Assembly (NCBI RefSeq): GCF_027925305.1
Contig: NZ_BSDR01000001.1
Coordinates: 585,001 to 649,000 of the forward strand
From: Desulforhabdus amnigena
GTDB taxonomy: Bacteria; Desulfobacterota; Syntrophobacteria; Syntrophobacterales; Syntrophobacteraceae
Reading direction: 5' to 3'
DNA: 64,000 nt
In this document: positions 21,479 to 29,627 of the stretch, one piece after another
Position numbering within the stretch: the first letter of the stretch is position 1
Layout of the letters: each line of letters starts with the position of its first letter
The notes under the pieces: generated by a model
The model's database searches: none
Told to the model about the DNA's origin: nothing
The model's input: the letters and a program-made list of their open reading frames with translations, nothing else
Program-made: the position numbers and the translations under genes

Positions 21479-23098
21479 TCATTGCTCCCTGTATTTTTGA
21501 GCGCCTGGCGGGACCCACCATTCACGAGGAGCCAGCCCCATGGGGTATACATTCACGTTTTCGAAGCGGCGCGCCACAGCCACCAGGGCTTCCGTCGTAA
21601 AAAGAAACGTATAGGGCTGCTCTTCGTGGAGGATTTCATGAAAACGATGGTAAAGTTTGTAGCGCTTCTGAGCGTCAAATTCCATACGGGCGGTTTCTAT
21701 GATCCGGTCGGCCTCTTCGTTTTGGAAACCGACGAAATTGGAACCCTGCGCCGCCTGCGAGGAATGCCACAACTGAAAGGGATCTGAAACCCAGCCCAGA
21801 CTCCATGCCATGGTGCAGGCATCGAAATCGTGTTGTTGAATTTTTTGAATGAAAACAGCCCATTCCAATTTGCGAATTTCCATCTTGATACCGACCTGCT
21901 TCAGATTTTCCTGGAGTATGGTGGCGAGCTGTTCACCGAATTTGGATCCAGCGGAAATCAGAAACTCAAAAGAAAAGGGAATTCCATCCCTGTCCAGGAT
22001 CCCATCGCCGTCATGGTCTTGCCATCCGGCGGATTTGAGAAGTTCCACTGCCGCTGCAGGGTCGTAAGGGTAAGGTTTGATGTTCTGATCGTATTCGGGG
22101 CTGTTGACATAAAAAGTACCTGTCACGACGGTACCCAGCCCGAAAAGGATTCTCTTGAGAATTGTTTCCCGGTTGACCAGGAGGGTCATGGCCTGCCGGA
22201 CTTTTCGATCCGCAAAGAGCGGTTTGCGCAGATTCCAACCGATGTAGGAGTAGCTGGGAAGATAATATTTGATCTTCCGGTAGTTCTGTTCGAAGCGTTT
22301 TCCCTGTGTCTGCTTGACCCATTGAATGGGGCGCAGTCCCAGGACATCGAGGCCTCCCTGCTTCAAAACCTGCAGAGCCACAGTGGAATCCGTAATGATT
22401 TTGAAGACGATCCTGTCGAGGTGAGGTCGTTCTCCCCAATAGTCTGGATTTCTCACCAGGACGATTTCTTTGCCTGTATCCCAGCGAAGGAGCTTATAGG
22501 GACCCGTGCCCAGAGGGTTCCGCCCGATGGGGTGCTGGTTGAAATCCTCGTCATCCTTGAAAAGATGAGCCGGCACGATGGGAATGCCGCCGCAAAATTC
22601 AAGCGCTCTGAAGTAAGGAATGCGGTAATGGTAACGGACCGTATAGTCGTCGAGCACTTCCAGTTTTTCGATGTCCTGATAATAGTTTCTGAGATGAGCG
22701 GCATCCACTTTGGGGTCTCGAATGCGTTCGAATGAAAATAAAACGTCCCGTGCCGTGAAGGGTTGTCCGTCCTGCCAGCGGATGTTTTTCTTCAGGTGAA
22801 AGGTGTAGGTCAGGTGGTCTTCCGCGATGTCCCATGAATCGGCCAGCACGGGTACCAGTTCGAGGCTTTTTTCGTCCCGTTTGAGAAGCGATTCGTATAT
22901 GTAATCGTTTATGTTGGAAGCGTACGCGTCTGTTGACGTGATGGGATTCAAAGTTGCGGGTTCGGCACCGAGGTGATTGATGAGCCAATCTCCATCTACC
23001 GGTGCCCCCCCATTTTCCGCGCAGAAAACAGAAGCACCCGGAACGCAGAACATCTGCAAAAAGAGCCAGATGAAAACTATGAGTGGATACATCTTCAA
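21479..23098 (-). CDS. Peptide ABC transporter substrate-binding protein (SBP family 5)
   Basis: Periplasmic or lipid-free binding protein of 539 residues. A signal peptide is clear (MKMYPLIVFIWLFLQMFC... to about residue 25, cleavage near ASVFCAEN). The mature part has the family 5 pattern: LGAEPATLNPITSTDAYASN, DSWDIAEDHLTYTFHLKKNI, WQDGQPFTARDVLFSFERIR, and YIGWNLRKPLFADRKVRQAM. The start ATG overlaps the stop of the yqaA-like gene by four bases (ATGA), showing tight coupling. It delivers oligopeptides or a similar ligand to the Yej-like permeases downstream. Confidence 0.94.
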   Translation of the reverse strand: MKMYPLIVFIWLFLQMFCVPGASVFCAENGGAPVDGDWLINHLGAEPATLNPITSTDAYASNINDYIYESLLKRDEKSLELVPVLADSWDIAEDHLTYTFHLKKNIRWQDGQPFTARDVLFSFERIRDPKVDAAHLRNYYQDIEKLEVLDDYTVRYHYRIPYFRALEFCGGIPIVPAHLFKDDEDFNQHPIGRNPLGTGPYKLLRWDTGKEIVLVRNPDYWGERPHLDRIVFKIITDSTVALQVLKQGGLDVLGLRPIQWVKQTQGKRFEQNYRKIKYYLPSYSYIGWNLRKPLFADRKVRQAMTLLVNRETILKRILFGLGTVVTGTFYVNSPEYDQNIKPYPYDPAAAVELLKSAGWQDHDGDGILDRDGIPFSFEFLISAGSKFGEQLATILQENLKQVGIKMEIRKLEWAVFIQKIQQHDFDACTMAWSLGWVSDPFQLWHSSQAAQGSNFVGFQNEEADRIIETARMEFDAQKRYKLYHRFHEILHEEQPYTFLFTTEALVAVARRFENVNVYPMGLAPREWWVPPGAQKYREQ

Positions 23099-23748
23099 TT
23101 GTCTCTTCTGTCTGTCACTGCAACGACCCGGGGCTCAGGGACGGTTGCCATATTTTTTTTTGACCAGAAGTGAATGAACCAAAAGCCGCCCATGAGCGCT
23201 ACAACAAACAAAATGGAAATGATGTTGAGATATTTCTGGATGACTTCCGAAATGGGCTTTCCGAAAAAATAGAAGAGAGTTCCCACTAGAAAGAACCGCC
23301 CGCTTCGGCCCAATGCCGAGGCGAGTATGAAGCGTTTCAGATCCAGCAGAAAAACCCCGGCCGTGACTGTAAATACCTTGTAGGGAATGGGAGTGAAACC
23401 CGCTATGGCCACTGCCCATACATCGTACTTCTGATAATAGTGTTCCACGAAACGGATCTTTGATTCCGAAACCATGCGCAGGAGCAGCGGGCGTCCACCC
23501 CATTTTCCCAATCCATAACCGAATATTCCTCCCATGACGGAAGCCAATGAACAGAGGATGGCATAGAAGATGGAATTTCCTGGATCGATGAGGCAGAGGG
23601 CAATGAGCAGGACATCGGGGGGGATGGGGAAAAAAGAAGATTCGGCAAATGCCAGGATACCCAGGGCCATTGCTCCATAAGGGGTATAGGCCCAGGCAAC
23701 CACCCAGTTGGCCAGTTCGTGTATCGCTTCCAGCATTAGGATCTCCAA
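23095..23748 (-). CDS. YqaA/DedA-type VTT-domain membrane protein
   Basis: 217 residues with about five membrane segments. AFAESSFFPIPPDVLLIALC and the later ALGRSGRFFLVGTLFYFFGK mark the VTT (SNARE-associated, DedA-like) family. GFTPIPYKVFTVTAGVF is the conserved re-entrant loop with proline and lysine. The closest type is YqaA. The family is linked to lipid scrambling and envelope homeostasis in general, but the substrate here is unknown. It heads the long leftward operon, 127 bases after a strong terminator, and overlaps the next gene by four bases. Confidence 0.88.
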   Translation of the reverse strand: MEILMLEAIHELANWVVAWAYTPYGAMALGILAFAESSFFPIPPDVLLIALCLIDPGNSIFYAILCSLASVMGGIFGYGLGKWGGRPLLLRMVSESKIRFVEHYYQKYDVWAVAIAGFTPIPYKVFTVTAGVFLLDLKRFILASALGRSGRFFLVGTLFYFFGKPISEVIQKYLNIISILFVVALMGGFWFIHFWSKKNMATVPEPRVVAVTDRRDN

Positions 23749-23874
23749 TTCAATATTATGGGGATTGTAAATTCAAGATATACAAAGACGGTGCATGCTT
23801 CTATCATACTGGGGCACAATCAACAAGAGGGCAATTCTCGTGGTTCGTGGCGCACGATAAAGGAAACTCCATAT

Positions 23875-23918
23875 AAAAAACCCCTTTCTTGATACGTTTG
23901 AAAGAAAGGGGTTTTTTT
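23875..23918. terminator. Strong bidirectional rho-independent terminator
   Basis: AAAAAACCCCTTTCTT (23875-23890) and AAGAAAGGGGTTTTTTT (23902-23918) form a perfect 10-bp stem flanked by A and T runs, with an 11-base loop. On the minus strand it ends the 80-residue gene at 23957. It therefore isolates that gene from the downstream yqaA-like operon. Confidence 0.92.
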
Positions 23919-23956
23919 ATATTCAATATGCCGCGGTCAAATGATTGCGACAAGTT

Positions 23957-24199
23957 CTACAAGTTGTTGATATCGATTTTGCGGATGAAAGCCATGATAC
24001 TGTCCATGAAAGCATTCAGTTCCTCTTCCCGCTCTTTACTCAGTCCTTCAACTTGCGGCTGCTTGGAATTTATTGCCGAGTAGGATTGCGTAGACATTCC
24101 CCCCTCCCCTTTGCTTCGCGGGGCTTCCATTCCTGCCGAAGGCAATTCATTTCCCCTGTAGAATTGGGAATTGTCGATGTTACAAAGTCTCAAGTTCAT
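23957..24199 (-). CDS. Small hypothetical protein (80 residues)
   Basis: Not recognised. The gene has an excellent ribosome site (AAAGGAGGACGAT then ATG) and a strong terminator 38 bases past its stop, so it is very likely real and monocistronic. The protein starts MNLRLCNIDNSQFYRGNELP, has a polar, low-complexity middle, and ends in a charged helix (LSKEREEELNAFMDSIMAFI, about 53-72). There is no signal peptide and no membrane segment. It could be a small regulator or an antitoxin-like peptide, but nothing in the sequence proves this. Confidence 0.75.
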   Translation of the reverse strand: MNLRLCNIDNSQFYRGNELPSAGMEAPRSKGEGGMSTQSYSAINSKQPQVEGLSKEREEELNAFMDSIMAFIRKIDINNL

Positions 24200-24373
24200 A
24201 TCGTCCTCCTTTGAACCATTTTTTTCGAGCTTGCCATGAAGTTAATCATATTCAAATTCAATGTAAAGGCGGGATTCTTCTCCTTTATTTTAAATTTTTG
24301 GATGGATGGGACGGTGAAAAGATAAAAGCCGGGGGGAATACGTTGAGATGAATGAAGATCGACCTGTTATTGC

Positions 24374-25180
24374 CTATAGCTGCTGCTTGTAAATGATGAT
24401 CGGTTCTCCCACGGGAATTTTGAGGTTTTTTGCAGCGCTTCCACGATTCACCGCAATTTCAAGATGCCCCGAGCTGCCCACAAGCGCTAGAACTTCGCCG
24501 GCTTCCCCTTCAGCCGCTTCGGCATAAGTTTTTGAAATTCCGGGTATCATCCTCTGAGCCACCCTGACAATGCACTGTTTTCGGTCAATAAATCCTTCAA
24601 TGTGTTCGGCCGTGACGTTGGTGATACAGTTTCCGAAATGATCGATGTAGATGACTTCTCCCCGCAGTCCCGTTTCGTTTTTGCTGGGAGAGACCCAGTC
24701 GGCCACTATGGGGGTACACGAAGGACCGAGGAGATCAATAGGGACGCCGCAAGCCAGGTGTGCCGCAACCGGTGCGAAGATGTCTCTTCCATGAAACGTG
24801 TTGCTGACCTCGGGGCGCCAGTAAACCGGATTCTCGAGGCTGTACGCCTGCAAGTCCTGCTTGCCTTCGATGACTAACGAAAAGAGTCCATTGTCCGGCC
24901 CCACGAATTGATAAGAACCGGTTTGAAGGGCAAGGCCCCTGCGTTCCGTGCCGACTCCCGGGTCGACCACCGCCAGGTGAATCGTACCCTTGGGAAAATC
25001 CCTGTAGACTGTGGAGAGGAGAAATGCTCCCGCTCGAACATCCTGGGGGGGAACTGAATGGGAGATATCCACAAGAGCGGCCTCAGGGCACAGCCCCAAA
25101 ATCACTCCTTTGAGGCTCGCCACGTAGCCGTCTTCGATTCCAAAATCGGTCAGGAGGGTAATGACGATCTTTTGCGACAT
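24374..25180 (-). CDS. SAM hydroxide adenosyltransferase (DUF62 family)
   Basis: Member of the family that includes fluorinase and chlorinase; most bacterial members hydrolyse S-adenosylmethionine to adenosine and methionine. 268 residues. Seen: ITLLTDFGIEDGYVASLKGV at the N-terminus (SAM-binding Asp), LVDISHSVPPQDVRAGAFLL, LAVVDPGVGTERRGLAL, and FVGPDNGLFS with TFHGRDIFAPVAAHLA. This Asp-Arg-His arrangement is the hydrolase type, so a halogenase is unlikely. It lies 14 bases downstream of an EamA exporter gene on the same strand. Confidence 0.92.
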   Translation of the reverse strand: MSQKIVITLLTDFGIEDGYVASLKGVILGLCPEAALVDISHSVPPQDVRAGAFLLSTVYRDFPKGTIHLAVVDPGVGTERRGLALQTGSYQFVGPDNGLFSLVIEGKQDLQAYSLENPVYWRPEVSNTFHGRDIFAPVAAHLACGVPIDLLGPSCTPIVADWVSPSKNETGLRGEVIYIDHFGNCITNVTAEHIEGFIDRKQCIVRVAQRMIPGISKTYAEAAEGEAGEVLALVGSSGHLEIAVNRGSAAKNLKIPVGEPIIIYKQQL

Positions 25181-25194
25181 GAGTTCACTTCATT

Positions 25195-26163
25195 TCATGC
25201 TGCTTTCGCAGTATTGCTGCGGGCGCGAATGAGAGCCGGCGTCTTGTCGTCGTATTCCTGCCTCAGCTGCAGGAGGACGATGGCTCCAATGACGAGAATC
25301 GCTCCCAGAATTTGCAAGGATGACAGGGATTCTCTCAAAAATATGTAGGAAATCACGCCTGCTGTAATGGGTTCCAATGTCGCCGTGATGCTGGCGCGGG
25401 TGGAACGGATGAGGTTGATTCCCTGAAAATAGAGGCCGAAGGGTAAAATCGTTCCCAAAACGACGATATAGAGAATCCATGCCCATTGAACGGGAGAGTA
25501 GCTTCTCAAGACGGAAGCGAAAGGTGGGGGCGCTGCATTCCATAGAGGATGCACACTGTTCCAGAAAATGGCGGCTATCAGAAGCGCATAGAAGAGCACT
25601 GTCCAGGGATCGTAGCGGCGCATCCCCCGTTCGCCGTACACAGAGTACCCTCCAAAGGCCATGGCGGAAAGGAGCCCGTAAATGACTCCCTCGCGGTTTA
25701 AAGTCAGTAGGTCAAGATTGTAGGCGCCTACGACGAGGTAACAGCCGGCGATGGCCCCCAGAATGGCCAGTACCGTGTATCTTGTCAGATTTTCCTTTGC
25801 CACGATGACGCCGTAGAGGGCAATGAGCACCGGCGCCTGATATTGAAGCAATATGGCGGCCGCAACCTTGATTTTGCTGATGGCGAGAAAATAGGTCAAA
25901 TGCACCATCGCCATGCCTGCGACTCCCAGGACGACGAAATAGGCGATATCCTTGTATGAGATGCGGAGAAGGGAAGGGCGGTGTAAAAGCAGCCAGAGGA
26001 AGAGGAGAACCGATGCCAGCGTGACCCGTGCCTGGGCCAGATCAAAAGGGGTCACTCCCTGTTGAAAGAGAAACTTCGCCGATGATCCGGAAATGGCCCA
26101 AAGAAGGGCGCCCAGGGCAACATAAAGGTAACCCCGCTTGGGAATGGAAGCCGATTGATCCAT
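25195..26163 (-). CDS. EamA/DMT family transporter
   Basis: Drug/metabolite-type exporter of 322 residues, with ten predicted spans in two EamA repeats. The first repeat begins YLYVALGALLWAISGSSAKF; the second includes YVGILYIVVLGTILPFGLYF-like sequence (WAWILYIVVLGTILPFGLYF) and ASITATLEPITAGVISYIFL. The substrate is unknown. The start at 26163 (MDQSASIPKRGY) follows AAGG at a distance of ten bases; an ATG at 26181 is in frame without a ribosome site. It sits 14 bases upstream of the SAM hydrolase gene and is probably cotranscribed. Confidence 0.88.
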   Translation of the reverse strand: MDQSASIPKRGYLYVALGALLWAISGSSAKFLFQQGVTPFDLAQARVTLASVLLFLWLLLHRPSLLRISYKDIAYFVVLGVAGMAMVHLTYFLAISKIKVAAAILLQYQAPVLIALYGVIVAKENLTRYTVLAILGAIAGCYLVVGAYNLDLLTLNREGVIYGLLSAMAFGGYSVYGERGMRRYDPWTVLFYALLIAAIFWNSVHPLWNAAPPPFASVLRSYSPVQWAWILYIVVLGTILPFGLYFQGINLIRSTRASITATLEPITAGVISYIFLRESLSSLQILGAILVIGAIVLLQLRQEYDDKTPALIRARSNTAKAA

Positions 26164-26515
26164 GAATTCAAAGCCTTGCATTAAAAAAAGTTGTCTGTAT
26201 GGATCTTCCGACGAACTGCTTTTTCAGGCATTTCGAAAAAGGAAAATCCGGCGGTTGAAACAGCGCATTGCAGCCGTATGAAAAAGTATAGAATTGAAAA
26301 TGGGGAAATTCAAGGGGAGCGCCGGGTTGAATGAGAAAGGGGAGGTGCATCTTCCGATTTTCTCATTGCCATCTATCGGTGCTCTGCTAACATAATCCGA
26401 AGAAGAGCTTCAAGGCCCCATCGTTTTGCATTCTTCAGCAAAGAGGCTGCTCGGGTGACGGGGTGGATGTTTCAGGAGGGTTTTCGTTTACGAACATCTT
26501 TTTTAAGGAGGGGAA
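26164..26515. other. Divergent intergenic region
   Basis: 352 bases between the leftward EamA gene and the rightward inositol-phosphatase-like gene. No repeat was seen. TTGCCA followed 19 bases later by CATAAT (about 26366-26396) is a weak promoter candidate for the rightward gene, which has an excellent ribosome site AAGGAGGGGAA. Confidence 0.5.
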
Positions 26516-27316
26516 ATGACGCAGTTGGCCAATCCCAGCATTGAAGAGTTGAGTCAGTTCGCCATCGATACGGTTCGGCGTGCAGGAGATGAGGCGCTTC
26601 GTTATTACGGCAAAGGCAATCCCGAGGTAAAGTTCGATGAGGCGCTTGTTACGGAAGCTGAACTCCATCTGGTTGATTTGTTCAAAAACGAGCTTCATGC
26701 ACAATATCCGGAGCATGGGATTTTTGGAGATAACCTGCCCAGGGAGGACTATGTGCACGGGCAGGAAAGTTATCTCTGGATTTACGATGCGCTGGATGGT
26801 GTAGCCAATTTTCAAGCGGGAATTCCCATATGGGGCATTTCTCTTGCGCTCCTGGAGAATTTCTGGCCGGTCTTCGGCGTTTTTTACATGCCGGTGACCG
26901 GGGATCTTTTTTACGCCCATGCCGGTCAAAAGGCCTACTGGGGCCAGGAAGAGATAAAAATTCCTGAAACGGGTGAGATCAGCAATGAAAGTCTCCTCTT
27001 GACGTATTCCCGTTTCCACAATCATTACCGATCGACTTTTCCTGGAAAAATCAGAAATCTGGGATGCACTGCGGCCCACATCTGCTATGTGGCAAGGGGA
27101 CGTGCGGAGGCTGCACTCCTCGCTCATGTTTCCTATCAGGATTTGGCGGCGGCTCAGATCATCCTCAAGGCGGCGGGAGGAGAAATTCGCAAGCTGGACG
27201 GAACGGAATTTCATCTCGCGGATTATCTCAACGGACAGAGGATTGAAGATCATCTCATCGCCGCGCCCCAGGGTGCCCATACATCTGTGCAGATGTACCT
27301 GCAAAAAGAAGTCTGA
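26516..27316 (+). CDS. Inositol monophosphatase-like protein, catalytic residues altered
   Basis: 266 residues with the IMPase/FBPase fold. The metal-binding signature that normally reads DPIDGT or DPLDGT is YDALDGVANF here, so both aspartates remain but the catalytic threonine is valine. The upstream GEE loop, whose second glutamate binds metal, reads GDN (HGIFGDNLP). The last metal aspartate is kept in SYQDLAAAQIILKAAGG. The protein may therefore be inactive as a phosphatase, or have a changed reaction. The start is secure (TTTAAGGAGGGGAA then ATG). It stands alone on this strand. Confidence 0.85.
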   Translation: MTQLANPSIEELSQFAIDTVRRAGDEALRYYGKGNPEVKFDEALVTEAELHLVDLFKNELHAQYPEHGIFGDNLPREDYVHGQESYLWIYDALDGVANFQAGIPIWGISLALLENFWPVFGVFYMPVTGDLFYAHAGQKAYWGQEEIKIPETGEISNESLLLTYSRFHNHYRSTFPGKIRNLGCTAAHICYVARGRAEAALLAHVSYQDLAAAQIILKAAGGEIRKLDGTEFHLADYLNGQRIEDHLIAAPQGAHTSVQMYLQKEV

Positions 27317-27360
27317 AGGTTCTTGTCCGATCCATATTTTTTTACGAGGCTGAGGGGTTC

Positions 27361-27402
27361 TTTGAAAATTCCCCCTTGAGGGGGGCAAGGGGGGTGTCAA
27401 GA
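27361..27402. repeat. C/G-tract palindromic repeat
   Basis: AAAATTCCCCCTTGAGGGGG then GCAAGGGGGGTGTCAAG. Read on the minus strand it gives GACACCCCCCTTGCCCCCCT, close to the centre of the 112-bp elements at 47714 and 61309. It lies between the convergent inositol-phosphatase-like and beta-CASP genes and could also slow transcription. Confidence 0.65.
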
Positions 27403-27446
27403 TTTGGCAAACCGGAAAAACATCCCCCTCCGGCCTCCTTTCATCC

Positions 27447-29075
27447 TCACCCGGCTTTTTGTCCATTCTTGTCCGCCAGTTTTTTTGCTTCCTCAAAGAT
27501 GGCGTCCAGGTGATGTTGAGGTTCGGCCAACCGTGCTTCCAACAGTTGTGCAAATTGAGTCTTTTGCGCGGAAGGCAAACTTTCCCACAGAGCCTTGATT
27601 TCTTCCATCCTTATCGTCATTTCGTTCAGGCGTTCTTGCCATCCCGCTTTTTCCATTTTCTTCGGTGCAACTTCAGACAGGTAGGGTGGCAACTTGATGA
27701 CAGAACCAATGGCGGGGACGCTGCAGGAAAATCCCAACCGCTTCTGGACCAGTGCGGCAAAACCTTCACTGACGCTTTTTTCCCCGTGGATCACGTTTAC
27801 CTGCATTTTGGGATTTTCAAAGTGTTTCAGCCATCCTAGGAGGTCCCTTTGATCGGCATGGGCGGAAAAGCCGCCAATGGTGAATATCCTGGCTCTTACC
27901 AGCAGCTTTTCTCCGAAGATCTTGATGCTGTTGGCACCTTCGACGATGGCCCTTCCCAGCGTTCCCTCCGCCTGAAAACCCACAATCACCAGGGATGAAC
28001 CCTTGCGCCAGATGTTGTGTTTCAGGTGGTGCTTGATCCGGCCCGCCGTACACATGCCGTTGCCCGCAATGACGATGGCCGGCCCTGGACTTTCATTTAT
28101 GGCGATGGATTCCTCGGAGCTCCTGCAGAAAATCAATTGGGGAAAGTCAAAAGGATCCTTTCCACTCGCCACGATGGCTGACGCTTCTTCATCGTAGCAG
28201 GATTGCATTTTTCTAAATATTTCGGTGGCGGCAATGGCCAGCGGACTATCGAGATAAACGGGTATTGACGGAATGACTCCCTGGCGGAAGAATTCTCCCA
28301 AAACATATAAGACTTCCTGGGTCCTCTCTACAGCGAAAGCGGGGATGATCACTTTTTCCTTGTATCCGTAGCTGTAGTTGATGGCTTCAAGCAATTCTTT
28401 CTTACTTTCTTCGAAGGATTTGTGATTGCGGTTCCCGTAGGTGGATTCAATGAAAAGCGTGTCTGCATTGAATATGGAGTGAGGATCCCGGACGATGAGC
28501 TGGTCTTTTTTGCCCAGGTCTCCTGAAAAAACGATTTTGTGCGGAAGGGGACCGGGACCGGCCCAGATTTCCAGTATGGAAGACCCGAGAATATGGCCTG
28601 CATTGCGAAACCGGACTTTCAATTCATCGTGGATTTTTAGCATTTCATCCCGCGGGATCACTTCCAGATGGGGAAAGCATGCTTCTGCATCCTCCACGGT
28701 ATAGAGCGGTTCCTGGTCGGGTAAACCCCGCCTGCGGTTCTTGCGCGTTTGCCAGGTGGATTCCATTTCCTGTATGTGAGCGGAATCGAGGAGCAGGATC
28801 TTGACGAGCTCTGCGGTGGGCAGGGTGGTATAGATTTTCCCCCTGAAACCGTCCCGTACGAGTTTGGGAATGCGCCCGCTGTGATCGATGTGTGCGTGTG
28901 TGAGAAAGAGAGCCGAGATGTCACGCGGATTGAAGCCCCATGGATCCCGGTTCATGTCCTCCATTTTTTTACCGCCCTGAAACAGTCCACAGTCGACCAG
29001 GTATTTCTTTCCGTTATCCAGGAGAAAACAGGAACCGGTAACACACCCTACCGCGCCCAAACAGGTGATTTGCAT
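27447..29075 (-). CDS. MBL-fold beta-CASP ribonuclease-like protein
   Basis: 542 residues. The metallo-beta-lactamase motif is FLTHAHIDHSGRIPKL (HxHxDH), preceded by DCGLFQGGK. The beta-CASP part contains VIIPAFAVERTQEVLYVLGE, GNGMCTAGRIKHHL and SAHADQRDLLGWL, as in CPSF73-type and YsbI-type nucleases, so an RNA endo- or exonuclease role is likely. A charged helical tail (about 450-542) extends the usual 460-residue family core. The ATG at 29075 (MQITCLGAVGC) follows GAAAGGCACCTC; an upstream ATG at 29150 is in frame but adds 25 unlike residues. Confidence 0.92.
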   Translation of the reverse strand: MQITCLGAVGCVTGSCFLLDNGKKYLVDCGLFQGGKKMEDMNRDPWGFNPRDISALFLTHAHIDHSGRIPKLVRDGFRGKIYTTLPTAELVKILLLDSAHIQEMESTWQTRKNRRRGLPDQEPLYTVEDAEACFPHLEVIPRDEMLKIHDELKVRFRNAGHILGSSILEIWAGPGPLPHKIVFSGDLGKKDQLIVRDPHSIFNADTLFIESTYGNRNHKSFEESKKELLEAINYSYGYKEKVIIPAFAVERTQEVLYVLGEFFRQGVIPSIPVYLDSPLAIAATEIFRKMQSCYDEEASAIVASGKDPFDFPQLIFCRSSEESIAINESPGPAIVIAGNGMCTAGRIKHHLKHNIWRKGSSLVIVGFQAEGTLGRAIVEGANSIKIFGEKLLVRARIFTIGGFSAHADQRDLLGWLKHFENPKMQVNVIHGEKSVSEGFAALVQKRLGFSCSVPAIGSVIKLPPYLSEVAPKKMEKAGWQERLNEMTIRMEEIKALWESLPSAQKTQFAQLLEARLAEPQHHLDAIFEEAKKLADKNGQKAG

Positions 29076-29177
29076 GAGGTGCCTTTCTCTATCAGAAGGT
29101 GACGCACAAAGAATGCAAGTTTCAAACGGGTTTCTTCCCTTAAATTTCAAACGGCCTTTTTTGTCAATGCCAATGAA

Positions 29178-29312
29178 CTCCCATGACCGGAACGGTCACA
29201 GCGAAAAATGAAAAATAGTCAACGAGGTACAATGTCTTATGAAAAGCGGGAAGCGCTTTTGAAAAGCGATGTTATCCTCAGCCATAAGCTATGAACCATG
29301 AGCCTTTCTTAT
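29178..29312 (-). repeat. GGCTCATG-family dispersed repeat, copy A (inverted)
   Basis: Its reverse complement reads AAAGGCTCATGGTTCATAGC, goes on through ATAACATCGCTTTTCAAAAG and CGCTTCCCGC, and ends GTGACCGTTCCGGTCATGGG. It matches 29470-29601 and 40739-40870 along the whole length, and a 15110 fragment at one end. Confidence 0.85.
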
Positions 29313-29357
29313 ATGGACGTTCGGTTTCCGAGTTCCACATTTCCTGGGATATTCTTC

Positions 29358-29386
29358 TTGACAGGGGGATAGAAGAAATCCTAAAA
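29358..29386 (+). promoter_or_regulatory. Putative promoter of the TetR regulator
   Basis: A perfect -35 box TTGACA lies at 29358-29363, and 17 bases later CTAAAA (29381-29386) is a poor -10 box. The FadR-like palindrome begins directly after it, the right position for repression by blocking RNA polymerase. Confidence 0.4.
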
Positions 29387-29412
29387 GCATTGAATGAATA
29401 ATCATTCAATGC
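29387..29412. promoter_or_regulatory. FadR(TetR)-like operator palindrome
   Basis: GCATTGAATGA-ATAA-TCATTCAATGC, an 11-bp perfect inverted repeat with a 4-base centre. Its core at 29391-29408 fits the consensus TGAATGAMTANTCATTCA known for the TetR-family fatty-acid regulator FadR (YsiA) of Bacillus subtilis. It lies about 215 bases before a TetR gene that heads a beta-oxidation cluster, so autoregulation and control by acyl-CoA are likely. Confidence 0.8.
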
Positions 29413-29469
29413 TCTAACCTGTCGGAAGTTTAAAAAGAGACGGAATGGTATCTCTCGCTCACTCGTTTA

Positions 29470-29601
29470 TATGAAAAAAGGCTCATGGTTCATAGCTCAT
29501 AGCTCATGATAATATCGCTTCTCAAGAGCGCTTCCCGCCTTCCCTGTCGCTTTGCATTGCTTTTTTTCATTCTTCGTTGTGACCGCCCCGTCATGGGGGG
29601 T
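29470..29601 (+). repeat. GGCTCATG-family dispersed repeat, copy B
   Basis: Forward copy starting AAAAAAGGCTCATGGTTCAT, continuing through ATATCGCTTCTCAAGAGCGC and ending TTGTGACCGCCCCGTCATGG. With copy A it forms an inverted repeat of about 130 bp around the promoter and operator. Confidence 0.85.
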
Positions 29602-29627
29602 CATTGGAAAGAAGTCCCGGAGTGCCC

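Larger units (their letters stand above)
29076..29627. other. Regulatory intergenic region framed by an inverted repeat
   Basis: 552 bases between the leftward beta-CASP gene and the rightward TetR gene. It contains two inverted copies of a 130-bp repeat (29178-29312 and 29470-29601). The 157-base core between them holds a TTGACA promoter box and the FadR-like palindrome. The right copy ends only 26 bases before the TetR start, so the regulator's leader is made of repeat sequence. Confidence 0.75.

Noticed and set aside
24374-25180. Fluorinase or chlorinase
   Set aside because: The family also contains SAM hydrolases, and this protein has the common hydrolase-type pattern; there is no halogen-metabolism gene nearby.
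26435-27553. Open frame of 372 codons on the minus strand
   Set aside because: Antisense to the inositol-phosphatase-like gene, which has a strong ribosome site and family motifs.
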